A stretch of DNA of 64,000 bases from Hippophae tibetana (Eukaryota; Streptophyta; Magnoliopsida; Rosales; Elaeagnaceae): the NCBI GenBank assembly GCA_037013495.1, contig JAZDXN010000024.1, positions 1,364,001 to 1,428,000 on the forward strand. The letters are read 5' to 3'. The translations under genes were made by a program, and so were the position numbers. Positions 36,019 through 49,666 of this stretch are shown in pieces. Every line of letters begins with the position of its first letter. Position 1 is the stretch's first letter. A model generated the notes under the pieces. That model had not been told where the DNA came from. It did not search any database and saw only the letters and a list, made by a program, of their open reading frames with translations.

Positions 36019-38202
36019 CTTATTTATAAGTTATTCTTAAAGTGTTGGAATTTTCCGTATTGAATTTAACTTTATTTTTACCTGTCTCTCTCCAAATCTA
36101 GGTTCCAAACGAATTCGAAGAGTAAGAAGCAAGTAAAGATGTTGAGAAATACTGTGCCCATAAACCATAGAAATATTTCGGGTTACATAATAATATGTTT
36201 GCAAATAATTTATGCACCAAACACTAGTCATTACCTTTTCCCATTTGGTAGGATGGTAACCAAATTCGGTTGAATTAGGCTCGGAAGCAAGACTTTTAAA
36301 GGAAGGAAATTAGTGAGAAAACATGAGTATGAATAAAAAAATGGAAAAGAAAACTTAAACATCTTTTTTTGTCTTTTTTGAAAAGGTAGGCAAGGGAAAT
36401 AAATACTCTAAATTGTAATTCCTTATAACTATGATATATTTAAATGGAAATTATTATATCTTAAAATGCCACGCAATCAAAATTAAGAAATTTTGTTTAT
36501 TAATTTTTATATATGAGATAAATACTTATCCTTTTTAATTATTTTATGAATTCAATATTCTTAACTTATTTATAAGTTATTCTTAAAGTGTTGGAATTTT
36601 CCGTATTGAATTTAACTTTATTTTTACCTGTCTCTCTCAAAATCTAGATTCCAAACGAATTCGAAGAGTAAGAAGCAAGTAAAGATGTTGACAAATAATG
36701 TGCCCATAAACCATAGAAATATTTCGGGTTACATAATAATATGTTTGCAAATAATTTATGCACCAAACACTAGTCATTACCTTTTCCCATTTGGTAGGAT
36801 GGTAACCAAATTCGGTTGAATTAGGCTCGGAAGCAAGACTTTTAAAGGAAGGAAATTAGTGAGAAAACATGAGTATGAATAAAAAAATGGAAAAGAAAAC
36901 TTAAACATCTTTTTTTGTCTTTTTTGAAAAGGTAGGCAAGGGAAATAAATACTCTAAATTGTAATTCCTTATAACTATGATATATTTAAATGGAAATTAT
37001 TATATCTTAAAATGCCACGCAATCAAAATTAAGAAATTTTGTTTATTAATTTTTATATATGAGATAAATACTTATCCTTTTTAATTATTTTATGAATACA
37101 ATATTCTTAACTTATTTATAAGTTATTCTTAAAGTGTTGGAATTTTCCGTATTGAATTTAACTTTATTTTTACCTGTCTCTCTCAAAATCTAGATTCCAA
37201 ACGAATTCGAAGAGTAAGAAGCAAGTAAAGATGTTGACAAATAATGTGCCCATAAACCATAGAAATATTTCGGGTTACATAATAATATGTTTGCAAATAA
37301 TTTATGCACCAAACACTAGTCATTACCTTTTCCCATTTGGTAGGATGGTAACCAAATTCGGTTGAATTAGGCTCGAAAGCAAGACTTTCAAAGGAAAGAA
37401 AATAGTGAGAAAACATGAGTATGAATAAAAAAATGGAAAAGAAAACTTAAACATCTTTTTTTGTCATTTTTGAAAAGGTAGGCAAGGGAAATAAATACTC
37501 TAAATTGTAATTCCTTATAACTATGATATATTTAAATCGAAATTATTATATCTTAAAATGCCACGCTATCAAAATTAAGAAATTTTGTTTATTATTTTTT
37601 ATATAATAGATAAATACTTATCATTTTTAATTATTTTATGAATTCAATATTCTTAACTTATTTATAAGTTATTCTTAAAGTGTTGGAATTTTCCGTATTG
37701 AATTTACCTTTATTTTTACCTGTCTCTCTCAAAATCTAGGTTACAAACGAATTCGAAGAGTAAGAAGCAAGTAAAGATGTTGAGAAATACTGTGCCCATA
37801 AACCGTAGAAATATTTCGGGTTACATAATAATATGTTTACAAATAATTTATGCACCAAACACTAGTCATTACCTTTTCCCATTTGGTAGGATGGAAACCA
37901 AATTCGCTTGAATTAGGCTCGGAAGCAAGACTTTTAAAGGAAATAAATTAGTGAGAAAACATGAGTATGAATAAAAAAATGGAAAAGAAAACTTAAACAT
38001 CTTTTTTTGTCATTTTTGAAAAGGTAGGCAAGGGAAATAAATACTCTAAATTGTAATTCCTTATAACTATGATATATTTAAATGGAAATTATTATATCTT
38101 AAAATGCCACGCAATCAAAATTAAGAAATTTTGTTTCTTAATTTTTATATAAGAGATAAATACTTATCATTTTTAATTATTTTATGAATTCAATATTCTT
38201 AA
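36019..38202 (+). repeat. HOR tetramer A-B-C-D2 (M67-M70)
   Basis: Starts 36019, 36565, 37111, 37657. Same structure as 28376-30559: B ends GAATACAAT and D2 has an ordinary CACGCAATC tail. It sits directly after the tetramer with the D2/F hybrid, so two tetramers lie in tandem here. Confidence 0.88.
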
Positions 38203-41200
38203 CTTATTTATAAGTTATTCTTAAAGTGTTGGAATTTTCCGTATTGAATTTAACTTTATTTTTACCTGTCTCTCTCCAAATCTAGGTTCCAAACGAATTC
38301 GAAGAGTAAGAAGCAAGTAAAGATGTTGAGAAATACTGTGCCCATAAACCATAGAAATATTTCGGGTTACATAATAATATGTTTGCAAATAATTTATGCA
38401 CCAAACACTAGTCATTACCTTTTCCCATTTGGTAGGATGGTAACCAAATTCGGTTGAATTAGGCTCGGAAGCAAGACTTTTAAAGGAAGGAAATTAGTGA
38501 GAAAACATGAGTATGAATAAAAAAATGGAAAAGAAAACTTAAACATCTTTTTTTGTCTTTTTTGAAAAGGTAGGCAAGGGAAATAAATACTCTAAATTGT
38601 AATTCCTTATAACTATGATATATTTAAATGGAAATTATTATATCTTAAAATGCCACGCAATCAAAATTAAGAAATTTTGTTTATTAATTTTTATATATGA
38701 GATAAATACTTATCCTTTTTAATTATTTTATGAATTCAATATTCTTAACTTATTTATAAGTTATTCTTAAAGTGTTGGAATTTTCCGTATTGAATTTAAC
38801 TTTATTTTTACCTGTCTCTCTCAAAATCTAGATTCCAAACGAATTCGAAGAGTAAGAAGCAAGTAAAGATGTTGACAAATAATGTGCCCATAAACCATAG
38901 AAATATTTCGGGTTACATAATAATATGTTTGCAAATAATTTATGCACCAAACACTAGTCATTACCTTTTCCCATTTGGTAGGATGGTAACCAAATTCGGT
39001 TGAATTAGGCTCGGAAGCAAGACTTTTAAAGGAAGGAAATTAGTGAGAAAACATGAGTATGAATAAAAAAATGGAAAAGAAAACTTAAACATCTTTTTTT
39101 GTCTTTTTTGAAAAGGTAGGCAAGGGAAATAAATACTCTAAATTGTAATTCCTTATAACTATGATATATTTAAATGGAAATTATTATATCTTAAAATGCC
39201 ACGCAATCAAAATTAAGAAATTTTGTTTATTAATTTTTATATATGAGATAAATACTTATCCTTTTTAATTATTTTATGAATTCAATATTCTTAACTTATT
39301 TATAAGTTATTCTTAAAGTGTTGGAATTTTCCGTATTGAATTTAACTTTATTTTTACCTGTCTCTCTCAAAATCTAGATTCCAAACGAATTCGAAGAGTA
39401 AGAAGCAAGTAAAGATGTTGACAAATAATGTGCCCATAAACCATAGAAATATTTCGGGTTACATAATAATATGTTTGCAAATAATTTATGCACCAAACAC
39501 TAGTCATTACCTTTTCCCATTTGGTAGGATGGTAACCAAATTCGGTTGAATTTGGCTCGAAAGCAAGACTTTCAAAGGAAAGAAAATAGTGAGAAAACAT
39601 GAGTATGAATAAAAAAATGGAAAAGAAAACTTAAACATCTTTTTTTGTCATTTTTGAAAAGGTAGGCAAGGGAAATAAATACTCTAAATTGTAATTCCTT
39701 ATAACTATGATATATTTAAATCGAAATTATTATATCTTAAAATGCCACGCTATCAAAATTAAGAAATTTTGTTTATTATTTTTTATATAATAGATAAATA
39801 CTTATCATTTTTAATTATTTTATGAATTCAATATTCTTAACTTATTTATAAGTTATTCTTAAAGTGTTGGAATTTTCCGTATTGAATTTACCTTTATTTT
39901 TACCTGTCTCTCTCAAAATCTAGGTTACAAACGAATTCGAAGAGTAAGAAGCAAGTAAAGATGTTGAGAAATACTGTGCTCATAAACCATAGAAATATTT
40001 CGGGTTACATAATAATATGTTTGCAAATAATTTATGCACCAAACACTAGTCATTACCTTTTCCCATTTGGTAGGATGGTAACCAAATTCGGTTGAATTAG
40101 GCTCGGAAGCAAGACTTTTAAAGGAAAGAAATTAGTGAGAAAACATGAGTATGAATAAAAAAATGGAAAAGAAAACTTAAACATCTTTTTTTGTCATTTT
40201 TGAAAAGGTAGGCAAGGGAAATAAATACTCTAAATTGTAATTCCTTATAACTATGATATATTTAAATGGAAATTATTATATCTTAAAATGCCACGCAATC
40301 AAAATTAAGAAATTTTGTTTCTTAATTTTTATATAAGAGATAAATACTTATCATTTTTAATTATTTTATGAATTCAATATTCTTAACTTATTTATAAGTT
40401 ATTCTTAATGTGTTGGAATTTTCCGTATTGAATTTAACTTTATTTTTACCTGTCTCTCTCAAAATCTAGGTTCCAAACGAATTCGTAGAGTAAGAAGCAA
40501 GTAAAGATGTTGAGAAATACTGTGCCCATAAACCATAGAAATATTTCGGGTTACATAATAATATGTTTGCAAATAATTTATGCACCAACACTAGTCATTA
40601 CCTTTTCCCATTTGGTAGGTTGGTAACCAAATTCGGTTGAATTAGGCTCGGAAGCAAGACTTTCAAAGGAAAGAAAATAGTGAGAAAACATGAGTATGAA
40701 TAAAAAAATGGAAAAGAAAACTTAAACATCTTTTTTTGTCTTTTTTGAAAAGGTAGGAAAGAGAAATAAATACTCTAAATTGTAATTCCTTATAACTATG
40801 ATATATTTAAATCGAAATTATTATATCTTAAAATGCCACGCTATCAAAATTAAGAAATTTTGTTTATTATTTTTTATATAATAGATAAATACTTATCATT
40901 TTTAATTATTTTATGAATTCAATATTCTTAACTTATTTATAAGTTATACTTAAAGTGTTGGAATTTTCCGTATTGAATTTAACTTTATTTTTACCTGTCT
41001 CTCTCAAAATCTAGGTTCCAAACGAATTCGAAGAGTAAGAAGCAAGTAAAGATGTTGAGAAATACTGTGCCCATAAACGATAGAAATATTTCGGGTTACA
41101 TAATAATATGTTTGCAAATAATTTATGCACCAAACACTAGTCATTACCTTTTCCCATTTGGTAGGATGGTAACCAAATTCGGTTGAATTAGGCTCGGAAG

Positions 41201-41477
41201 CAAGACTTTTAAAGGAAGGAAATTAGTGAGAAAACATGAGTATGAATAAAAAAATGGAAAAGAAAACTTAAACATCTTTTTTTGTCTTTTTTGAAAAGGT
41301 AGGCAAGGGAAATAAATACTCTAAATTGTAATTCCTTATAACTATGATATATTTAAATGGAAATTATTATATCTTAAAATGCCACGCAATCAAAATTAAG
41401 AAATTTTGTTTATTAATTTTTATATATGAGATAAATACTTATCCTTTTTAATTATTTTATGAATTCAATATTCTTAA
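38203..41477 (+). repeat. HOR hexamer ending in an F/A-type hybrid, A-B-Ct-D1-E-F' (M71-M76)
   Basis: Starts 38203, 38749, 39295, 39841, 40387, 40932. M76 has the F head (GTTATACTT, AACGATAG at 41079) but from 41114 reads TTTGCAAAT, GGTAACC, GGAAGGAAATTAG, ATATGAG and ATCCTTTTT, as in A or B. It is followed by B*, so a complete A is missing. Confidence 0.88.
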
Positions 41478-44207
41478 CTTATTTATAAGTTATTCTTAAA
41501 GTGTTGGAATTTTCCGTATTGAATTTAACTTTATTTTTACCTGTCTCTCTCAAAATCTAGATTCCAAACTAATTCGAAGAGTAAGAAGCTAGTAAAGATT
41601 ATGACAAATAATGTGCCCATAAACCATAGAAATATTTCGGGTTACATAATAATATGTTTGCAAATAATTTATGCACCAAACACTAGTCATTACCTTTTCC
41701 CATTTGGTAGGATGGTAACCAAATTCGGTTGAATTAGGCTCGGAAGCAAGACTTTTAAAGGAAGGAAATTAGTGAGAAAACATGAGTATGAATAAAAAAA
41801 TGGAAAAGAAAACTTAAACATCTTTTTTTGTCTTTTTTGAAAAGGTAGGCAAGGGAAATAAATACTCTAAATTGTAATTCCTTATAACTATGATATATTT
41901 AAATGGAAATTATTATATCTTAAAATGCCACGCAATCAAAATTAAGAAATTTTGTTTATTAATTTTTATATATGAGATAAATACTTATCCTTTTTAATTA
42001 TTTTATGAATACAATATTCTTAACTTATTTATAAGTTATTCTTAAAGTGTTGGAATTTTCCGTATTGAATTTAACTTTATTTTTACCTGTCTCTCTCAAA
42101 ATCTAGATTCCAAACGAATTCGAAGAGTAAGAAGCAAGTAAAGATGTTGACAAATAATGTGCCCATAAACCATAGAAATATTTCGGGTTACATAATAATA
42201 TGTTTGCAAATAATTTATGCACCAAACACTAGTCATTACCTTTTCCCATTTGGTAGGATGGTAACCAAATTCGGTTGAATTAGGCTCGAAAGCAAGACTT
42301 TCAAAGGAAAGAAAATAGTGAGAAAACATGAGTATGAATAAAAAAATGGAAAAGAAAACTTAAACATCTTTTTTTGTCATTTTTGAAAAGGTAGGCAAGG
42401 GAAATAAATACTCTAAATTGTAATTCCTTATAACTATGATATATTTAAATCGAAATTATTATATCTTAAAATGCCACGCTATCAAAATTGAGAAATTTTG
42501 TTTATTATTTTTTATATAATAGATAAATACTTATCATTTTTAATTATTTTATGAATTCAATATTCTTAACTTATTTATAAGTTATTCTTAAAGTGTTGGA
42601 ATTTTCCGTATTGAATTTACCTTTATTTTTACCTGTCTCTCTCAAAATCTAGGTTACAAACGAATTCGAAGAGTAAGAAGCAAGTAAAGATGTTGAGAAA
42701 TACTGTGCCCATAAACCGTAGAAATATTTCGGGTTACATAATAATATGTTTACAAATAATTTATGCACCAAACACTAGTCATTACCTTTTCCCATTTGGT
42801 AGGATGGAAACCAAATTCGCTTGAATTAGGCTCGGAAGCAAGACTTTTAAAGGAAATAAATTAGTGAGAAAACATGAGTATGAATAAAAAAATGGAAAAG
42901 AAAACTTAAACATCTTTTTTTGTCATTTTTGAAAAGGTAGGCAAGGGAAATAAATACTCTAAATTGTAATTCCTTATAACTATGATATATTTAAATGGAA
43001 ATTATTATATCTTAAAATGCCACGCAATCAAAATTAAGAAATTTTGTTTCTTAATTTTTATATAAGAGATAAATACTTATCATTTTTAATTATTTTATGA
43101 ATTCAATATTCTTAACTTATTTATAAGTTATTCTTAATGTGTTGGAATTTTCCGTATTGAATTTAACTTTATTTTTACCTGTCTCTCTCAAAATCTAGGT
43201 TCCAAACGAATTCGTAGAGTAAGAAGCAAGTAAAGATGTTGAGAAATACTGTGCCCATAAACCATAGAAATATTTCGGGTTACATAATAATATGTTTGCA
43301 AATAATTTATGCACCAACACTAGTCATTACCTTTTCCCATTTGGTAGGTTGGTAACCAAATTCGGTTGAATTAGGCTCGGAAGCAAGACTTTCAAAGGAA
43401 AGAAAATAGTGAGAAAACATGAGTATGAATAAAAAAATGGAAAAGAAAACTTAAACATCTTTTTTTGTCTTTTTTGAAAAGGTAGGAAAGAGAAATAAAT
43501 ACTCTAAATTGTAATTCCTTATAACTATGATATATTTAAATCGAAATTATTATATCTTAAAATGCCACGCTATCAAAATTAAGAAATTTTGTTTATTATT
43601 TTTTATATAATAGATAAATACTTATCATTTTTAATTATTTTATGAATTCAATATTCTTAACTTATTTATAAGTTATACTTAAAGTGTTGGAATTTTCCGT
43701 ATTGAATTTAACTTTATTTTTACCTGTCTCTCTCAAAATCTAGGTTCCAAACGAATTCGAAGAGTAAGAAGCAAGTAAAGATGTTGAGAAATACTGTGCC
43801 CATAAACGATAGAAATATTTCGGGTTACATAATAATATGTTTACAAATAATTTATGCACCAAACACTAGTCATTACCTTTTCCCATTTGGTAGGATGGAA
43901 ACCAAATTCGCTTGAATTAGGCTCGGAAGCAAGACTTTTAAAGGAAAGAAATTAGTGAGAAAACATGAGTATGAATAAAAAAAATGGAAAAGAAAACTTA
44001 AACATCTTTTTTTGTCATTTTTGAAAAGGTAGGCAAGGGAAATAAATACTCTAAATTGTAATTCCTTATAACTATGATATATTTAAATGGAAATTATTAT
44101 ATCTTAAAATGCCACACAATCAAAATTAAGAAATTTTGTTTCTTAATTTTTATATAAGAGATAAATACTTATCATTTTTAATTATTTTATGAATTCAATA
44201 TTATTAA
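41478..44207 (+). repeat. HOR pentamer B*-Cg-D2-E-F (M77-M81)
   Basis: Starts 41478, 42024, 42570, 43116, 43661. B* has CCAAACTAATTCG and AAGCTAGTAAAGATTATGAC; Cg has ATTGAGAAA; D2 is followed by E, not A. F is complete (A8, CACACAATC, ATATTATTAAC). Confidence 0.88.
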
Positions 44208-46391
44208 CTTATTTATAAGTTATTCTTAAAGTGTTGGAATTTTCCGTATTGAATTTAACTTTATTTTTACCTGTCTCTCTCCAAATCTAGGTTCCAAACG
44301 AATTCGAAGAGTAAGAAGCAAGTAAAGATGTTGAGAAATACTGTGCCCATAAACCATAGAAATATTTCGGGTTACATAATAATATGTTTGCAAATAATTT
44401 ATGCACCAAACACTAGTCATTACCTTTTCCCATTTGGTAGGATGGTAACCAAATTCGGTTGAATTAGGCTCGGAAGCAAGACTTTTAAAGGAAGGAAATT
44501 AGTGAGAAAACATGAGTATGAATAAAAAAATGGAAAAGAAAACTTAAACATCTTTTTTTGTCTTTTTTGAAAAGGTAGGCAAGGGAAATAAATACTCTAA
44601 ATTGTAATTCCTTATAACTATGATATATTTAAATGGAAATTATTATATCTTAAAATGCCACGCAATCAAAATTAAGAAATTTTGTTTATTAATTTTTATA
44701 TATGAGATAAATACTTATCCTTTTTAATTATTTTATGAATTCAATATTCTTAACTTATTTATAAGTTATTCTTAAAGTGTTGGAATTTTCCGTATTGAAT
44801 TTAACTTTATTTTTACCTGTCTCTCTCAAAATCTAGATTCCAAACGAATTCGAAGAGTAAGAAGCAAGTAAAGATGTTGACAAATAATGTGCCCATAAAC
44901 CATAGAAATATTTCGGGTTACATAATAATATGTTTGCAAATAATTTATGCACCAAACACTAGTCATTACCTTTTCCCATTTGGTAGGATGGTAACCAAAT
45001 TCGGTTGAATTAGGCTCGGAAGCAAGACTTTTAAAGGAAGGAAATTAGTGAGAAAACATGAGTATGAATAAAAAAATGGAAAAGAAAACTTAAACATCTT
45101 TTTTTGTCTTTTTTGAAAAGGTAGGCAAGGGAAATAAATACTCTAAATTGTAATTCCTTATAACTATGATATATTTAAATGGAAATTATTATATCTTAAA
45201 ATGCCACGCAATCAAAATTAAGAAATTTTGTTTATTAATTTTTATATATGAGATAAATACTTATCCTTTTTAATTATTTTATGAATACAATATTCTTAAC
45301 TTATTTATAAGTTATTCTTAAAGTGTTGGAATTTTCCGTATTGAATTTAACTTTATTTTTACCTGTCTCTCTCAAAATCTAGATTCCAAACGAATTCGAA
45401 GAGTAAGAAGCAAGTAAAGATGTTGACAAATAATGTGCCCATAAACCATAGAAATATTTCGGGTTACATAATAATATGTTTGCAAATAATTTATGCACCA
45501 AACACTAGTCATTACCTTTTCCCATTTGGTAGGATGGTAACCAAATTCGGTTGAATTAGGCTCGAAAGCAAGACTTTCAAAGGAAAGAAAATAGTGAGAA
45601 AACATGAGTATGAATAAAAAAATGGAAAAGAAAACTTAAACATCTTTTTTTGTCATTTTTGAAAAGGTAGGCAAGGGAAATAAATACTCTAAATTGTAAT
45701 TCCTTATAACTATGATATATTTAAATCGAAATTATTATATCTTAAAATGCCACGCTATCAAAATTAAGAAATTTTGTTTATTATTTTTTATATAATAGAT
45801 AAATACTTATCATTTTTAATTATTTTATGAATTCAATATTCTTAACTTATTTATAAGTTATTCTTAAAGTGTTGGAATTTTCCGTATTGAATTTACCTTT
45901 ATTTTTACCTGTCTCTCTCAAAATCTAGGTTACAAACGAATTCGAAGAGTAAGAAGCAAGTAAAGATGTTGAGAAATACTGTGCCCATAAACCGTAGAAA
46001 TATTTCGGGTTACATAATAATATGTTTACAAATAATTTATGCACCAAACACTAGTCATTACCTTTTCCCATTTGGTAGGATGGAAACCAAATTCGCTTGA
46101 ATTAGGCTCGGAAGCAAGACTTTTAAAGGAAATAAATTAGTGAGAAAACATGAGTATGAATAAAAAAATGGAAAAGAAAACTTAAACATCTTTTTTTGTC
46201 ATTTTTGAAAAGGTAGGCAAGGGAAATAAATACTCTAAATTGTAATTCCTTATAACTATGATATATTTAAATGGAAATTATTATATCTTAAAATGCCACG
46301 CAATCAAAATTAAGAAATTTTGTTTCTTAATTTTTATATAAGAGATAAATACTTATCATTTTTAATTATTTTATGAATTCAATATTCTTAA
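44208..46391 (+). repeat. HOR tetramer A-B-C-D2 (M82-M85)
   Basis: Starts 44208, 44754, 45300, 45846. Matches 28376-30559 and 36019-38202, including GAATACAAT at the end of B. D2 has the ordinary CACGCAATC tail. Confidence 0.88.
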
Positions 46392-49300
46392 CTTATTTAT
46401 AAGTTATTCTTAAAGTGTTGGAATTTTCCGTATTGAATTTAACTTTATTTTTACCTGTCTCTCTCCAAATCTAGGTTCCAAACGAATTCGAAGAGTAAGA
46501 AGCAAGTAAAGATGTTGAGAAATACTGTGCCCATAAACCATAGAAATATTTCGGGTTACATAATAATATGTTTGCAAATAATTTATGCACCAAACACTAG
46601 TCATTACCTTTTCCCATTTGGTAGGATGGTAACCAAATTCGGTTGAATTAGGCTCGGAAGCAAGACTTTTAAAGGAAGGAAATTAGTGAGAAAACATGAG
46701 TATGAATAAAAAAATGGAAAAGAAAACTTAAACATCTTTTTTTGTCTTTTTTGAAAAGGTAGGCAAGGGAAATAAATACTCTAAATTGTAATTCCTTATA
46801 ACTATGATATATTTAAATGGAAATTATTATATCTTAAAATGCCACGCAATCAAAATTAAGAAATTTTGTTTATTAATTTTTATATATGAGATAAATACTT
46901 ATCCTTTTTAATTATTTTATGAATTCAATATTCTTAACTTATTTATAAGTTATTCTTAAAGTGTTGGAATTTTCCGTATTGAATTTAACTTTATTTTTAC
47001 CTGTCTCTCTCAAAATCTAGATTCCAAACGAATTCGAAGAGTAAGAAGCAAGTAAAGATGTTGACAAATAATGTGCCCATAAACCATAGAAATATTTCGG
47101 GTTACATAATAATATGTTTGCAAATAATTTATGCACCAAACACTAGTCATTACCTTTTCCCATTTGGTAGGATGGTAACCAAATTCGGTTGAATTAGGCT
47201 CGGAAGCAAGACTTTTAAAGGAAGGAAATTAGTGAGAAAACATGAGTATGAATAAAAAAATGGAAAAGAAAACTTAAACATCTTTTTTTGTCTTTTTTGA
47301 AAAGGTAGGCAAGGGAAATAAATACTCTAAATTGTAATTCCTTATAACTATGATATATTTAAATGGAAATTATTATATCTTAAAATGCCACGCAATCAAA
47401 ATTAAGAAATTTTGTTTATTAATTTTTATATATGAGATAAATACTTATCCTTTTTAATTATTTTATGAATTCAATATTCTTAACTTATTTATAAGTTATT
47501 CTTAAAGTGTTGGAATTTTCCGTATTGAATTTAACTTTATTTTTACCTATCTCTCTCAAAATCTAGATTCCAAACGAATTCGAAGAGTAAGAAGCAAGTA
47601 AAGATGTTGACAAATAATGTGCCCATAAACCATAGAAATATTTCGGGTTACATAATAATATGTTTGCAAATAATTTATGCACCAAACACTAGTCATTACC
47701 TTTTCCCATTTGGTAGGATGGTAACCAAATTCGGTTGAATTTGGCTCGAAAGCAAGACTTTCAAAGGAAAGAAAATAGTGAGAAAACATGAGTATGAATA
47801 AAAAAATGGAAAAGAAAACTTAAACATCTTTTTTTGTCATTTTTGAAAAGGTAGGCAAGGGAAATAAATACTCTAAATTGTAATTCCTTATAACTATGAT
47901 ATATTTAAATCGAAATTATTATATCTTAAAATGCCACGCTATCAAAATTAAGAAATTTTGTTTATTATTTTTTATATAATAGATAAATACTTATCATTTT
48001 TAATTATTTTATGAATTCAATATTCTTAACTTATTTATAAGTTATTCTTAAAGTGTTGGAATTTTCCGTATTGAATTTACCTTTATTTTTACCTGTCTCT
48101 CTCAAAATCTAGGTTACAAACGAATTCGAAGAGTAAGAAGCAAGTAAAGATGTTGAGAAATACTGTGCTCATAAACCATAGAAATATTTCGGGTTACATA
48201 ATAATATGTTTGCAAATAATTTATGCACCAAACACTAGTCATTACCTTTTCCCATTTGGTAGGATGGTAACCAAATTCGGTTGAATTAGGCTCGGAAGCA
48301 AGACTTTTAAAGGAAAGAAATTAGTGAGAAAACATGAGTATGAATAAAAAAATGGAAAAGAAAACTTAAACATCTTTTTTTGTCATTTTTGAAAAGGTAG
48401 GCAAGGGAAATAAATACTCTAAATTGTAATTCCTTATAACTATGATATATTTAAATGGAAATTATTATATCTTAAAATGCCACGCAATCAAAATTAAGAA
48501 ATTTTGTTTCTTAATTTTTATATAAGAGATAAATACTTATCATTTTTAATTATTTTATGAATTCAATATTCTTAACTTATTTATAAGTTATTCTTAATGT
48601 GTTGGAATTTTCCGTATTGAATTTAACTTTATTTTTACCTGTCTCTCTCAAAATCTAGGTTCCAAACGAATTCGTAGAGTAAGAAGCAAGTAAAGATGTT
48701 GAGAAATACTGTGCCCATAAACCATAGAAATATTTCGGGTTACATAATAATATGTTTGCAAATAATTTATGCACCAACACTAGTCATTACCTTTTCCCAT
48801 TTGGTAGGTTGGTAACCAAATTCGGTTGAATTAGGCTCGGAAGCAAGACTTTCAAAGGAAAGAAAATAGTGAGAAAACATGAGTATGAATAAAAAAATGG
48901 AAAAGAAAACTTAAACATCTTTTTTTGTCTTTTTTGAAAAGGTAGGAAAGAGAAATAAATACTCTAAATTGTAATTCCTTATAACTATGATATATTTAAA
49001 TCGAAATTATTATATCTTAAAATGCCACGCTATCAAAATTAAGAAATTTTGTTTATTATTTTTTATATAATAGATAAATACTTATCATTTTTAATTATTT
49101 TATGAATTCAATATTCTTAACTTATTTATAAGTTATACTTAAAGTGTTGGAATTTTCCGTATTGAATTTAACTTTATTTTTACCTGTCTCTCTCAAAATC
49201 TAGGTTCCAAACGAATTCGAAGAGTAAGAAGCAAGTAAAGATGTTGAGAAATACTGTGCCCATAAACGATAGAAATATTTCGGGTTACATAATAATATGT

Positions 49301-49666
49301 TTGCAAATAATTTATGCACCAAACACTAGTCATTACCTTTTCCCATTTGGTAGGATGGTAACCAAATTCGGTTGAATTAGGCTCGGAAGCAAGACTTTTA
49401 AAGGAAGGAAATTAGTGAGAAAACATGAGTATGAATAAAAAAATGGAAAAGAAAACTTAAACATCTTTTTTTGTCTTTTTTGAAAAGGTAGGCAAGGGAA
49501 ATAAATACTCTAAATTGTAATTCCTTATAACTATGATATATTTAAATGGAAATTATTATATCTTAAAATGCCACGCAATCAAAATTAAGAAATTTTGTTT
49601 ATTAATTTTTATATATGAGATAAATACTTATCCTTTTTAATTATTTTATGAATTCAATATTCTTAA
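46392..49666 (+). repeat. HOR hexamer A-B-Ct-D1-E-F' (M86-M91)
   Basis: Starts 46392, 46938, 47484, 48030, 48576, 49121. Ct has a private CCTATCTCTC near 47547. M91 switches from F to an A/B type between 49268 and 49303 and is followed by Ct, so here both A and B are missing after F' (or F' counts as F/B). Confidence 0.88.

Larger units (their letters stand above)
36019..41477 (+). repeat. Ten-monomer compound HOR, copy 2 (5459 bp)
   Basis: Same subtype order as 28376-33835, 14 monomers downstream of it. Ends in F' with the switch at 41079-41114. Confidence 0.85.
33289..43660 (+). repeat. 19-monomer block, copy 1 (10372 bp)
   Basis: M62-M80: F A B C D2f A B C D2 A B Ct D1 E F' B* Cg D2 E. 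It is directly followed by a 19-monomer block of identical length that starts and ends with the same monomers. Relative to that block it carries an extra A-B-C-D2 tetramer and lacks a Ct-D1-E-F' tetramer. Confidence 0.82.
44208..49666 (+). repeat. Ten-monomer compound HOR, copy 3 (5459 bp)
   Basis: Same subtype order as the copies at 28376 and 36019, 15 monomers downstream of the latter. Ends in F' with the switch at 49268-49303. Confidence 0.85.
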
